Translations under genes and position numbers: made by a program | Part shown: in pieces, positions 21,857 through 31,499 of the stretch | How the letters are laid out: each line of letters begins with the position of its first letter | How positions within the stretch are numbered: position 1 is the first letter of the stretch | The notes under the pieces: model-generated | The model's database searches: none | Told to the model about the DNA's origin: nothing | What the model saw: the letters and a program-made list of their open reading frames with translations, nothing else | Assembly: GCF_019649055.1 (NCBI RefSeq) | Contig: NW_026570247.1 | Span: 868,001 to 932,000, forward strand | Source of the DNA: Paramacrobiotus metropolitanus | Lineage: Eukaryota > Tardigrada > Eutardigrada > Parachela > Macrobiotidae | Reading direction: 5' to 3' | DNA length: 64,000 nucleotides

Positions 21857-21956
21857 TAGAATCAATCCGAACCAATTTTGAGCTTGAATAAAAAAGAATA
21901 AACAGTCCGAGCGATCAATTGCGAATAAATCAGTTAAACGCGATGACACACACCAG

Positions 21957-21965
21957 TTTATATAC
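21957..21965 (-). promoter_or_regulatory. TATA box of the Gln-rich gene
   Basis: GTCAGTATATAAACTGG on the minus strand. Nearly the same GTCAGTATATAAA context stands at 24238-24250 before another gene. Confidence 0.55.
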
Positions 21966-22120
21966 TGACCTCTGGCTCCGCTCTGCTGTCTGGATAAAGG
22001 CGGGCGGAGTCTTCGTCCATCACTTCACAAACATACGAGTGCAAGGTCCCTGGGGACGACGACGCTTGCACTCGCGTGACATTGGAACAGCAGTCAGGCG
22101 GCACTGTTGTTTCGGTCCCC

Positions 22121-22130
22121 TATATATATA
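22121..22130 (+). promoter_or_regulatory. TATA box of the RNR2 gene
   Basis: TATATATATA, 50 bp before ATG 22180. This fixes the start: longer upstream frames would lie before the box. Confidence 0.6.
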
Positions 22131-22179
22131 TGTGATGCGTGCATGTCCGCGCGCAAACAGATGCGCACATGCAGAGACC

Positions 22180-23250
22180 ATGAACACCTGCACCACTGAT
22201 AAGTTAGCCTTAACTGGCGACTCTGAAAGCATTAAATTAGATCATAATAATAACAATAATACTGCTACTACGGAGCCGTTATTAGAAGCCTCGTGGAAGC
22301 GACTTGTATTATTTCCAATAGAAATCGATGATGCATGGCAAATGTATAAAAAGTCAGTGGCCTGCTTCTGGACACCTGAAGAGATTAATTTCTCTCATGA
22401 TGTCCGTCAGTGGCCAACGTTAAGCCAGTTTGAGAAATCTCTACTAGGGAATGTGTTAGCTTTTTTTGCTGCGTCGGACGGAATTATAATGGAGAACCTG
22501 GCAGAGAACTTTCTTATTGAAAGCCAGTGTCCTGAAATCCGCGCGTTTTATACCTTCCAAATATTTATGGAAAATATACATAGTGAAACATATTCACTTT
22601 TAATTAATACCTATTACCAGGACACGGAAGAACGTTTGCACCTACTGCAAGCAGTGATAAATAATGAAAATGTTATAGAAAAAGCAAACTGGGCAACTCG
22701 TTACATCAGAGAAAATAAGGAGCGGCCGTTTTCTGAAAGACTGCTGGCATTCGCATGCGTTGAAATGATTTTTTTTTGCGGCGCTTTCGCCGTTGTATTT
22801 TATTTTAAAAACCGCGGCATCCTGCCGGGACTCACGTTTAGCAATGAGCTGATTGCTAGAGACGAATCTCAGCATGTAGAATTTGCATGCTGGCTTTATG
22901 GGCAGCTTAACAATAAGTTACCAGACGAAACGGTGTACGCCCTAGTAGACGAGGCAGTGGACATCGAAAGCCGGTTTTGGGACGCTGCATTTGAGCATCC
23001 TTTACGTGGACTGAATGCAGCACTGATGAAAACGTACGTTCAGTTTGTGGCTGACGTGTTGCTTAAAATGCTTGACCTCGAACCGCTGTACAACGCGGCA
23101 AATCCACTGCCCTACATGGAAAACATTTCCCTGGAAGGCAAAAGTAATTTTTTCGAGCGCCGAGTTTCGGAGTATAAAAAGGCTCACGTCGGAAAAACTC
23201 AAAAAGAGCAGAACCAGCAACACCTGTTTCGCACCAATGTTGAATTTTGA
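22180..23250 (+). CDS. Ribonucleotide reductase small subunit (class I R2)
   Basis: 356 residues from ATG 22180, downstream of a TATA box. All diiron ligand motifs of eukaryotic R2 are present: Asp in FSHDVRQW, Glu and His in MENIHSETYS (with the radical Tyr at its end), Glu in CVEMIFF, and Glu and His in RDESQHVEF. The C-terminus ends in NVEF, where family members end in an acidic-aromatic tail that docks on the large subunit. R2 generates the tyrosyl radical used by R1 to reduce ribonucleotides. No large subunit was seen in the element, so it would have to use host R1. The sequence lacks introns and reads through intact. An additional partial copy of the gene end follows (23312-23434). Confidence 0.92.
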   Translation: MNTCTTDKLALTGDSESIKLDHNNNNNTATTEPLLEASWKRLVLFPIEIDDAWQMYKKSVACFWTPEEINFSHDVRQWPTLSQFEKSLLGNVLAFFAASDGIIMENLAENFLIESQCPEIRAFYTFQIFMENIHSETYSLLINTYYQDTEERLHLLQAVINNENVIEKANWATRYIRENKERPFSERLLAFACVEMIFFCGAFAVVFYFKNRGILPGLTFSNELIARDESQHVEFACWLYGQLNNKLPDETVYALVDEAVDIESRFWDAAFEHPLRGLNAALMKTYVQFVADVLLKMLDLEPLYNAANPLPYMENISLEGKSNFFERRVSEYKKAHVGKTQKEQNQQHLFRTNVEF

Positions 23251-23434
23251 ATTTTAATAGTTTTCGTTTCTATTGATGGGAATTATTGTTTGTCACTGCT
23301 ACTACGGAGAATATAAAAAGGCTCACGTCGGTAAAACTCAAAAAGAGCAGAACCAGCAACAGCTGTTTCGCACTAATGTTGAATTTTGAATTTTAATAAT
23401 TTTCGTTTCTATTGATGGGAATTATTGTTTGTCA
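23173..23434 (+). repeat. Tandem duplication of the RNR2 gene end
   Basis: 23173-23295 and 23312-23434 are near-identical, 139 bp apart. They span the last 25 codons of RNR2, its stop and about 45 bp of 3' flank. Differences are few, so the duplication is recent. The second copy has no start and is not a gene. Confidence 0.9.
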
Positions 23435-23543
23435 AAAATTTTCGATTCAAAGAGAATTTAATAAAATACAAACAAACAAACAAACAAACCAAACACCACA
23501 ACTCAGCATCATCCGTTTTAACAACATCAACAACAACAGCATT

Positions 23544-24143
23544 TCACCACAGAAACGGTTGTGCAGCATTGTAACAATGCTTGCGTCCGTGACTCTTTTT
23601 CCATAGAAAATTAACAGATCCAATTTCTTCCCAATTACCGATCCATGTGCAGCCAGGATGGGCGCACTGGATCTGGTTCGTAGGGTAAAAACCGTGCTGT
23701 ATAAGAAATTCAATATCGCTGTCGTCCGGAATTTCCTTGAAGGTTCGAAACCTGCTGTAACCGGTACGGCGCCTGATGCTGTGCCACTCCACGGGGTCCG
23801 TGTTAAGCATAGGGTACGGTTTAATATCCTGACATTCCCGCTCCGAATGGGTGATGATGGCGTCAGTTTGCTTCCAGTAGAATTCTTTTTGACAGCGTAT
23901 GCACTTTACTGTGCCGCGATGATTATATTCCATTATGGCTAATAAATACCGATCATTGATGATTATACTCTTCATGGTCTGGTTCTTTTGGCGCAGCAGG
24001 GCGCTTTCATGGTTGTTTAACAATGTAGTAGCCGTTGTTTCGTAGTCGTTGATTTCGTCACTCTCATCAAAAAGCCAATCAAGGTTATCAGGCGCATCGC
24101 AATTATAATGTACATGACAGCTGTTGGTGATTGCTCCTTCCAT
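23544..24143 (-). CDS. Two-zinc-finger protein, unknown
   Basis: About 199 residues from ATG 24143, chosen because a TATA box lies about 95 bp upstream. Two Cys/His clusters are visible: CIRCQKEFYWK...THSEREC (C-x2-C-x14-H-x4-C) and QCAHPGCTW...SHGRKHC (C-x4-C, then H and H/C). The second is preceded by a GFYPTNQ segment that faintly resembles the G-F-x-Y-T-G of BIR domains. An acidic N-terminal part (LDWLFDESDEIND) may be an activation or docking segment. Family not recognised. Could be a divergent IAP-like or a DNA-binding protein. Confidence 0.5.
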   Translation of the reverse strand: MEGAITNSCHVHYNCDAPDNLDWLFDESDEINDYETTATTLLNNHESALLRQKNQTMKSIIINDRYLLAIMEYNHRGTVKCIRCQKEFYWKQTDAIITHSERECQDIKPYPMLNTDPVEWHSIRRRTGYSRFRTFKEIPDDSDIEFLIQHGFYPTNQIQCAHPGCTWIGNWEEIGSVNFLWKKSHGRKHCYNAAQPFLW

Positions 24144-24237
24144 CGTGAATGTTAGAAAATCAGCGTTACTGAGACGCGCGACGCCGACGAGGTGACGAGC
24201 ACACAAGCAGTGACACGCATATTTGTATTCATTAGGA

Positions 24238-24250
24238 ATTTATATACTGA
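24238..24250 (-). promoter_or_regulatory. TATA box of the two-zinc-finger gene
   Basis: GTCAGTATATAAATTCC on the minus strand. Shares GTCAGTATATAAA with the box at 21957. Confidence 0.55.
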
Positions 24251-24386
24251 CATGCAGTAAACAGTAGTTGTAGTGGGGCGGGCGCTGGGTGGGCTTTAAG
24301 TGTGCATGCAAAATTAGCTCCGCCACGAGGATGTCCGGTGGGCGTTAGATAGGAAGAGCTGATGATTGCCATGACTCAGACAAGGG

Positions 24387-24394
24387 TATAAAAG
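24387..24394 (+). promoter_or_regulatory. TATA box of the PolB gene
   Basis: TATAAAAG, about 180 bp before the PolB ATG, divergent from the box at 24238. Confidence 0.5.
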
Positions 24395-24574
24395 CGCGTG
24401 CAGCACCGCAGACCAGCTGTTTGTGCACACTCGTGCATTATCGCAGGCTTATTATGCTAGTCGTACTTTTGCCGGCAATTGCTAGAGCAAATTGCATTAG
24501 GAGCAAAAGGAAGTACCAAAATCGCGGTTTGATTAGCGTTGCCAACACATTCCTATTCACTTTCTTTGTCTGTC

Positions 24575-27500
24575 ATGACGCCCCCACCACCGCCACTACA
24601 AGCAAAGAAAATCAGCAACCGCCGTGTCTCAGAAAAAACAATCACGAAGGCGACCAAAAAACCGCAGCAAATTTCCGAAGCAAAATTAGCCAGGTTGTAC
24701 GAGAAGCGAAGAACAATTCAAGATGTTTCACAGTTATATCGTCAAACGCGCCACATTTCTTTTTCTTACAAATTGTTTATGCGGCGAACAAAAGAACTGA
24801 CCGCGACAACGAAGACGACAACGGCGGTGACGACGACGACGACAACAACGAATAACGCTAGAAGAACAACAACAACCACAACAACCACACAACCTTCATC
24901 ATCCTCGCCAGTGAATAAAGTTATACAGAATCCATCTGAATTTTATAATCTCAAAGCCATTACATCACGCCATAGTAAGAAGTACGGTGTCTGGGCGGGA
25001 AATTTTCAAATAAAAATAGCAGAACTGCCCTTGCATGGTGTGGACACGGTGCTACCGGTATTTCTGTCTGTTTTGGAACATATTTTCAAAAAACTTCGTG
25101 ATTTTGTGCCTAACAAAGAAGATTTAATTAGTATATCGTTGGAGTCATCTCAGCTCTCTCATCCCATCCAGCTTAAATTATCCACCCAGGATCAAGTGAA
25201 CGCAGAGATGTTTCTGTACTTGATTGCAAATACTCTAACTTCGAAAACGGAATTCTCTTTAGGTTTACCGGTTTACATTAACCTACTACGCGTGCCCCGG
25301 CAACCGACAGGGAAAGGTGCAGGTGCAACCGGCGCCAACATCAACACCATCACAACCACCACCACAGAGAGTAGAAGACAAGACCGCCATTTTCGTAACC
25401 TTTTGAAAGCGCCTCGAGGCGGCGGAATTGTTAACGTAAAAAACAACGATAGTCTCTGCTTTGGCCGAGCGCTAGCTATTGCCATTGCCCATGCGTCACA
25501 ACTTCACAAGGTTGACAAGAGGAAGTGGAAAGAACTCTGTGACAGCAGGAAACAGCTACAGAAAGTGGAAGCAATAAAGCTGTACCAGGCAGCAAAAGTA
25601 CCGCTCGGAGCTGTGTCATACAGTGACTATTCGGCTTTTCAAGCCGTACTTCTTCCAAATTACGCGCTGTACGTACATAAATGCCCTGATGCGGAAACGG
25701 GATTGTTATATAACGGCACAAACATCAAGTGTCCAAAAAGCTTGCATCTTCTTTTATCTAACAATCACTATGCGGCAATCACCAAACCGGCGCGATTTTT
25801 TGGAAAGAGAAAACAATGCAATTTTTGCGACGGCTATTTTACCAAGCTTCACCGGCACCGATGCCGAAAAGCTTGTTTTAACTGCCAGAGAAAGGATTGC
25901 GAATTCGAGAGAGAAATAACTTGTGGGGATTGTCAAAGAAGTTTCAAAAACTCAGAATGCTTCCGCCTACACAAAACACAAAGGTCAACAGCAGCACCAA
26001 CCACGGACTGTGAACTCCGTCGAAAGTGCGCTGACTGCAGCCTGATCATCTACATGGATAAGGGGCGACATCCGGCCAATCCCGTTCACCAATGCGGCGA
26101 ATATTATTGCCGCAGCTGCAAGCTTGTTGTTGATCCCTACCATCGTTGTTACGTGCAAGTAAACGAGAGCAAGCCGAAGCCCGAACGCCAGTTTCTTTAC
26201 TGCGACTTTGAAAGCGATATAAGCAAAGAATATCATATCCCAATCGCTGCCGTAGCCGTTGATGACGCCGGAAAAGCGACGCGATTTTTCGGGAAGAATG
26301 CCGGGGAAAAATTCTGCAATTGGCTTTTCCATCCACGGCACCGCAATCACATTGTTGTTTTCCATAACCTTATGGGATATGACGGGAACTTCATTATGCA
26401 GCACCTTCACCGTAAACACTTATGGCCGCACGTCATCATGCGAGGTCTGAAGTTTCTTCAGATTAAAGTAACCGCGAATAATATCATCCTACGAGATTCC
26501 CTTGCATTTTTGCCTATGAGTTTAGCCGATATGCCGGCTGCATTTGGTTTCAACGCAGCCAAAGGCTGTTTTCCCTTTCTGTTTGCGCGTGAAAAACATT
26601 TCAACTATGTAGGACAGATTCCATCAGAGCACTACTACCTGACAAGCCAGATGAAGACCAAGCACTACAAGCAATTTAAGGAATGGTACGACGCGGAAGT
26701 TACCGCAGGGAAAATGTGGAATTTTTCTCAGGAGATCCTAAAATATTGTACCAACGATTGTCATGTACTGCGGGAGGCTTGCCAGAGATTCTGCGAAAGT
26801 ATAAAGGCACTTTGTGGAGGGTATAACCCGCTCGTAGAGTCGGTTTCACTCCCTGGCTACGTAAACCTCGTGTACCGAGCTCGTTTCATGCCGAAAGACA
26901 GCATTCAATATTTTACTTATCGCGATCTCCAGACCTACCGCACATACTCCTACGAAAGCATGCAGTGGTTGCATTTTGTCATGCAGAATGAGCACATTGA
27001 AATTCAACACGCTCGAAATCATCCGGACGGAGAAAAACGAATAGGCCGCTACAAAGTTGACGGATTTTACGAAGCAGCCAATACGGTTTTCGAGTACCAT
27101 GGGTGCTATTTTCATGGGTACGTTGTTGATGTTGTTTGTGTTACGTTTGTTCTTGTTAAGCGATAAAACGATAAAACATTTGTATAGATGTCCAAAATGC
27201 TACACGGCAGACGCGGTAACAAATGGGAATCAAAATATGGCTCAATTGCTACAGGCAACGAAGCATAAGCAGCGCTACCTGGAAACTCGTGGCTATTCCT
27301 ATCGCAGTATCTGGAGCTGCGAATGGAAATCCTTGAGGCAAGGGGAGGAGATAAAAAAAGCTTTAAAAAGTTTCTGCCACACCGAACCCATGAATGTGCG
27401 TGACGTTCTGTTCGGTGGGCGGACGGAGGCGTTCCGCCTGCTTAACCTGCCGGACACAAGTAGTGGCCGGTACATCTCCTACCTAGACAAGAATTCCCTT

Positions 27501-28734
27501 TATCCTGCCGTATGCAAGCAGAAGAATACCCTCTTGGGCTGCCTGACCGAATCCTCAGCGATTTCAAGCCCCTTGATCAGTATTTTGGAATCGCTCATGT
27601 GAGAGTGCTTCCGCCCAGCAATCTTCCCCTCCCCCTTCTTCCACAACGCATCAGTGGCAAATGCATGTTCGCCCTGTGCTGGCGGTGTGCAGAAGCAAAC
27701 AATCAAGAAACGTCCTGCACGCACACTGACGAAGAGCGAAGCTTTAACGGTGTTTATACGACACCGGAAGTTAATCTGGCAGTCTCCTTAGGCTACCGTA
27801 TAATGGCGATTCATGAAGTCTGGCACTACCCGAAGAGGGGAAATCTGTTTGCCGATTACATAAGCACATTTATGGCAGAAAAAGCAGCTGCAAGCGGATT
27901 TCCCTCACACTGCCAGTCCGATAGTAAAAACAGGCCTACCTTCAGTCCCTTAAAGACAGAGACAATGTTGTTGTCGACCCGGTGAAGGTGGAATTCAATC
28001 CCACACGACGCCTTCTCTCGAAACTCATGCTCAATACATTATGGGGCAGGCTGGCAATCAAGGAAAACAAACTGAGTTTTGAATATGTCAAAAGCGTCAA
28101 ACGGTTCAATGAATTATTCTACTCTGGAAAATATACAGTTAATTACATTGATGTTGTTAACGAGGATGTTCTGCAGGTGCAAAGCACCAAGTTAAGCGAC
28201 TTGGACGGAACTGATTTGCGCGCAAATGTAATTGTCGCCGGTTTTGTCACTAGTTACGCGCGTCTGGAGCTATATGCTGGCATGACCTTTGTAGGCATCG
28301 AACGCCTATTATATGTTGATACTGATTGTGTAATTGCGGTGGAAGGACCCGGTCTGCCGAGCCTCCCCGTGGGCGAATGCTTAGGAGAGTTTAAATCGGA
28401 GATCGATGATGACAGAATCACTCTGTTCGTCTGTGGCGGCCCGAAAATGTACGCATACCGTACCGAGAAAGGCATGTCCGTTTTCAAGGCGAAGGGAATT
28501 ACAATCAATAAAGGAAACATCGATTTTTTTACACCAGCATTGCTGGGAGAGATGGTCAGAAATCCAGAAGAAATTCAGTATTTTCTCAACCCGTACAAAA
28601 TTTTTCGTATACGCGGCACCTGGCAGCTGACCACGCGAGAGGAGACAAAAATGGTCCGATTTACATTCGATAAGCGAAGAATATTAAATTCCACTCCGAG
28701 TTATGAAACGCTCCCATTCGGATATAAGATATAA
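24575..28734 (+). pseudogene. Protein-primed family B DNA polymerase, frameshifted
   Basis: Starts at ATG 24575 with a Thr-rich tail. An N-terminal module has NDSLCFGRALA and, further on, LLSNNHYAAI, the Cys and His context of OTU-like proteases. A Cys/His-rich zinc region follows (CNFCDGYF...CADC...CRSC). Exonuclease motifs are YCDFESD, FHNLMGYDGNF and YCTNDCHVL. A 70-bp intron (27118-27187) interrupts after the exonuclease. Polymerase motifs are YLDKNSLYP (A), KLMLNTLWG (B) and YVDTDC (C), all with expected catalytic residues, ending in a DKR-like motif and LPFGYKI. Two single-base frame changes lie near 27510-27525 and 27925-27945, so the coding frame is broken as assembled. In this family the polymerase replicates the linear genome from protein-capped ends. 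The gene stops inside the TATA box of the next gene. Confidence 0.9.
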
Positions 28735-28736
28735 AA
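28727..28736 (+). promoter_or_regulatory. TATA box of the ATPase gene overlapping the PolB stop
   Basis: GATATAAAAGAG contains the PolB TAA (28732-28734). It lies about 50 bp before the ATPase ATG. Confidence 0.5.
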
Positions 28737-28787
28737 GAGCAATACCTTTGTTAATCCTCTCTTACAGCCGCAGTTCATTCAGATGGA

Positions 28788-29744
28788 ATGTACGAAACCA
28801 TACAGAACTTCAATCCGCTCCTTGTTCACCCTTTCAACCTGGTCTGCAGCTGCCAGAGCCAGGGAGGTAAAACCTTTTGGATATGCCGGTTGCTTGAGCT
28901 GCGCAAAATTACCCCATTCCCAAAGAAAGTGTACTTTATCTACTCTTATGAATCACCTGTTTTTAAAACCATTAAAAAACATACAAAAAATATTGTTTTT
29001 ATTAAAAATATTCCTGAAGATATTGCGGAAGAAAGCTTCACTAATAAAAACGACCCTTCTTTGATTATTCTGGACGATCAGATGCAGGAAATAAACAAAA
29101 ATGTGGTCTCTCTTTTCACAAGAGGAACTCATCACTTGAACCGCTCTGTCATTTTGACAGTGCAAAACGTATTCTTTCAAAATCCACTTATGCGTACAAT
29201 TTCTTTGAATGCTCATTATCTCGTGCTGTGGAAACAGCCTCGAGACATGATGCAGATGGAAATACTTGCACGGCAAATGTATCCACGGTGCTCGACGCAG
29301 TTCATGGAAGCGTATAAAACTGCCACGCTTCGTGATTATGGTTATTTATTTTTGAATTTCAAGTGTTGCACGCCCGACATTTTGCGGGTGCGGGGAAATT
29401 TGTTAGGCGAGAGTGTTGATAATTACCAGCGAGTTTATGCGATCACAAATTCTACTATGGACGAATATGCCCTCGTTCCCGTAAAGCATATTGGGAAACA
29501 GGGTAATTTAAACGTGAACGCCCGGGCTGTCCGCAGTAACTGTTTGAAGAAAAAGAGGACGAAAAAACCCGAGAAGAAAAAGAACAAGAACAAGAAAAAG
29601 CAGAAGAAGAGCGAAAGAAAGAATAAAGTCAGGAACAGGAGCAGTAGCAGCTCAAACTCAAGAAAAAGACAACGTAAAATAAAAAAAGGAGAAAATCGTA
29701 GCAATGAACGGATGACTGTAGAGCATGAAGAAATTTTAATTTGA
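28788..29744 (+). CDS. FtsK/HerA-type genome packaging ATPase
   Basis: 318 residues. The start is ATG 28788 (an out-of-frame ATG precedes at 28783). The Walker A region is CSCQSQGGKTFW near residue 20 (the usual GPTGSGKT is altered but Gly-Lys-Thr kept). Walker B is SLIILDDQM at about residues 91-99, followed by the FTRGTHHLNRSVILTVQNVF segment typical of the A32-like packaging family. The last 80 residues form a very Lys/Arg-rich tail (KKKRTKKPEKKKNKNKKKQK), unusually long for this family, possibly for DNA or capsid binding or nuclear entry. The enzyme would pump DNA into the procapsid. The frame is intact. Confidence 0.85.
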   Translation: MYETIQNFNPLLVHPFNLVCSCQSQGGKTFWICRLLELRKITPFPKKVYFIYSYESPVFKTIKKHTKNIVFIKNIPEDIAEESFTNKNDPSLIILDDQMQEINKNVVSLFTRGTHHLNRSVILTVQNVFFQNPLMRTISLNAHYLVLWKQPRDMMQMEILARQMYPRCSTQFMEAYKTATLRDYGYLFLNFKCCTPDILRVRGNLLGESVDNYQRVYAITNSTMDEYALVPVKHIGKQGNLNVNARAVRSNCLKKKRTKKPEKKKNKNKKKQKKSERKNKVRNRSSSSSNSRKRQRKIKKGENRSNERMTVEHEEILI

Positions 29745-29861
29745 ATTTTACACGTTTCTTGTTGTTTGGTATGCTTCTTCTGTGTGTAATAACAAATAAA
29801 AATCGCTTTATTACGAAAATGTCAGAAGTCGTTTTTAAGCATCGTTTAATTAATCTTTCAT

Positions 29862-30413
29862 TCATTGATCGTGGCGGCCGCCATCTTTGTTATAGTCATT
29901 ATCATCATTAGCATCATTATCATCATCGTCGTCATCAATTAACAGAGCACTCTCGTTAACGTTACCATCGTAGTCAATATCATCTTTTTCGACTCTACCA
30001 CCACCACCACCAACACGAGCACTACCACCACGATCACCACGTACATCACCACCTTTACAAGTGCGCAAAAACTTTTTCGCGGCCGCCTTGGCAAAGCTAT
30101 TAACGCTTCTCTTTTTACAGCTTCCATTTTCACTTGCGCGGCTTTTTTTCACAGAGGCTTTATTGTTGCTACTACTACGTGAGACAGACGAGGCGGGCTG
30201 CAAGGCTATTGGCCGCATAAACGCGTTTGATTTCTCCCACTCACTGACACGAAATGCTAGGGTTTTTAAGGCGGCCAAAAATTCAGGAAGATAGCAGGTG
30301 GGAAAATAGAATCCACAGCGAGTGGCAGCATATGAATCATCCTGTGGAATGTGCTTGATCAGGCGGAGATCGATACGCGGCTCGTGTGGTTGGTAGAGGC
30401 TTACGCTGAGCAT
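29862..30413 (-). CDS. Unknown protein with basic middle and acidic tail
   Basis: 183 residues from ATG 30413. The N-terminal 65 residues look folded (RIDLRLIKHIPQDDSYAA, CGFYFPTCYLPEFLAALKTL). The centre is Ser/Lys-rich with NLS-like clusters (KKSRAS, CKKRSVNSF). Next comes a Gly/Arg stretch, and the end is a run of Asp. Convergent with the ATPase gene. No family recognised; composition suggests a nuclear or nucleoprotein role. Confidence 0.45.
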   Translation of the reverse strand: MLSVSLYQPHEPRIDLRLIKHIPQDDSYAATRCGFYFPTCYLPEFLAALKTLAFRVSEWEKSNAFMRPIALQPASSVSRSSSNNKASVKKSRASENGSCKKRSVNSFAKAAAKKFLRTCKGGDVRGDRGGSARVGGGGGRVEKDDIDYDGNVNESALLIDDDDDDNDANDDNDYNKDGGRHDQ

Positions 30414-30517
30414 GATGGACGTAGGTTTGTGCTAAAACACAAAAAACAACGACCGGTAAATTCTTGTTTCCATTACAAGCAACATGTGAGGTTTGCCAAT
30501 ATATATAAAAATATATA

Positions 30518-30976
30518 TTAATATGCACAGCTCAAAACTTGAGGCTCATCCAAGATAAAGGTACTGCTCCGGTTGTATTCAACGGGAAACAGAATAATAT
30601 CGAGTCTTGTAGCTCCTGCCTGAAATGTCGACGGCAAAGCCGTGATATTCAACCGATAAGCAGGCAGTAAGAAATTATTGCCATTCCGTCTAACATAAGC
30701 TAGAACTTCTCCGAAAAACCGATTAAAGTCAAAAGCGCCGCGAATGAGTAATGCCCGTGAACTTTTCAGCAAAGGTAGCGTATCGTTAATAAACTGACTT
30801 ATAAGAAAACCTTTTTCATTCAACACTGTCCCTGTACGGTTAGCTAACGCGCCGATTGCAACCTGACTGCGCGTCAGCATACAAATTGTTGTAACCTGGG
30901 AAATTAAAATCAAAAACAGTAAAGCTTTGCCATTATACTGGCGCCGGTAGGTCAAGATGTATTCGTGAAAGGTCAT
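30518..30976 (-). CDS. Small membrane-anchored or secreted protein, unknown
   Basis: 152 residues from ATG 30976 with a TATA box 65-75 bp upstream. After a short polar start comes a hydrophobic helix (ALLFLILISQVTTICML), then a soluble part with several N-x-T/S sites (NRTG, NDT, NITA, NRSS), suggesting a lumenal or outer face. No catalytic motif is visible. Could be a second envelope or virion membrane protein. Confidence 0.5.
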   Translation of the reverse strand: MTFHEYILTYRRQYNGKALLFLILISQVTTICMLTRSQVAIGALANRTGTVLNEKGFLISQFINDTLPLLKSSRALLIRGAFDFNRFFGEVLAYVRRNGNNFLLPAYRLNITALPSTFQAGATRLDIILFPVEYNRSSTFILDEPQVLSCAY

Positions 30977-31040
30977 TTCTGAATTCAGTTATAAAAATTC
31001 GGTTGGAAAGCACAACTAATGTAATGTGTTTACAGTACGC

Positions 31041-31049
31041 TTTTATATA
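31041..31049 (-). promoter_or_regulatory. TATA box of the small membrane protein gene
   Basis: GTATATAAAAGCG on the minus strand. Confidence 0.5.
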
Positions 31050-31436
31050 CCTAGCTGATACTTACAATCAGAATAAAAGGGCTGTTCTTAACAAGTCGAG
31101 CATATTCCGTGTCGACGGCATTTTTCTGCGTGTAAATTTCCAAGTTTTTGGATAAATTCCGAGCCATAGCGGTGGTGAAGATGATAAACTGCCAACTGAT
31201 TCTGCCAACAAACAGATTTAAACTCTGGCTGGCTTTGGCTTTTATGTGCCAATGCCATGACTCATAGAATGGTAGCAGATGGCAATGATATCATCGTCAG
31301 TGGATGATCACGCGAGGATGAGAGGAGGCGGTCAGTCAGCAGTCTTTGGCCGCTGCCTACTGAACCTCCCTTTCCCGCCCAGTATATTGTAGGTCAGAAT
31401 AACAACAAGCTGCAGTGTATGTGTGTGTATGTGCTG

Positions 31437-31444
31437 TATAAAAG
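31437..31444 (+). promoter_or_regulatory. TATA box of the IAP-like gene
   Basis: TATAAAAG, 56 bp before ATG 31500. Confidence 0.55.
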
Positions 31445-31499
31445 GACGTAGCAGTAGTCATCAGAGAAGTCAGAAAATCACTTATTTCCTGAAAGCAAG

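Noticed and set aside
23544-24143. A definite second IAP
   Set aside because: Only a faint G-F-x-Y-T context and non-canonical Cys/His spacing; described as unknown zinc-finger protein.
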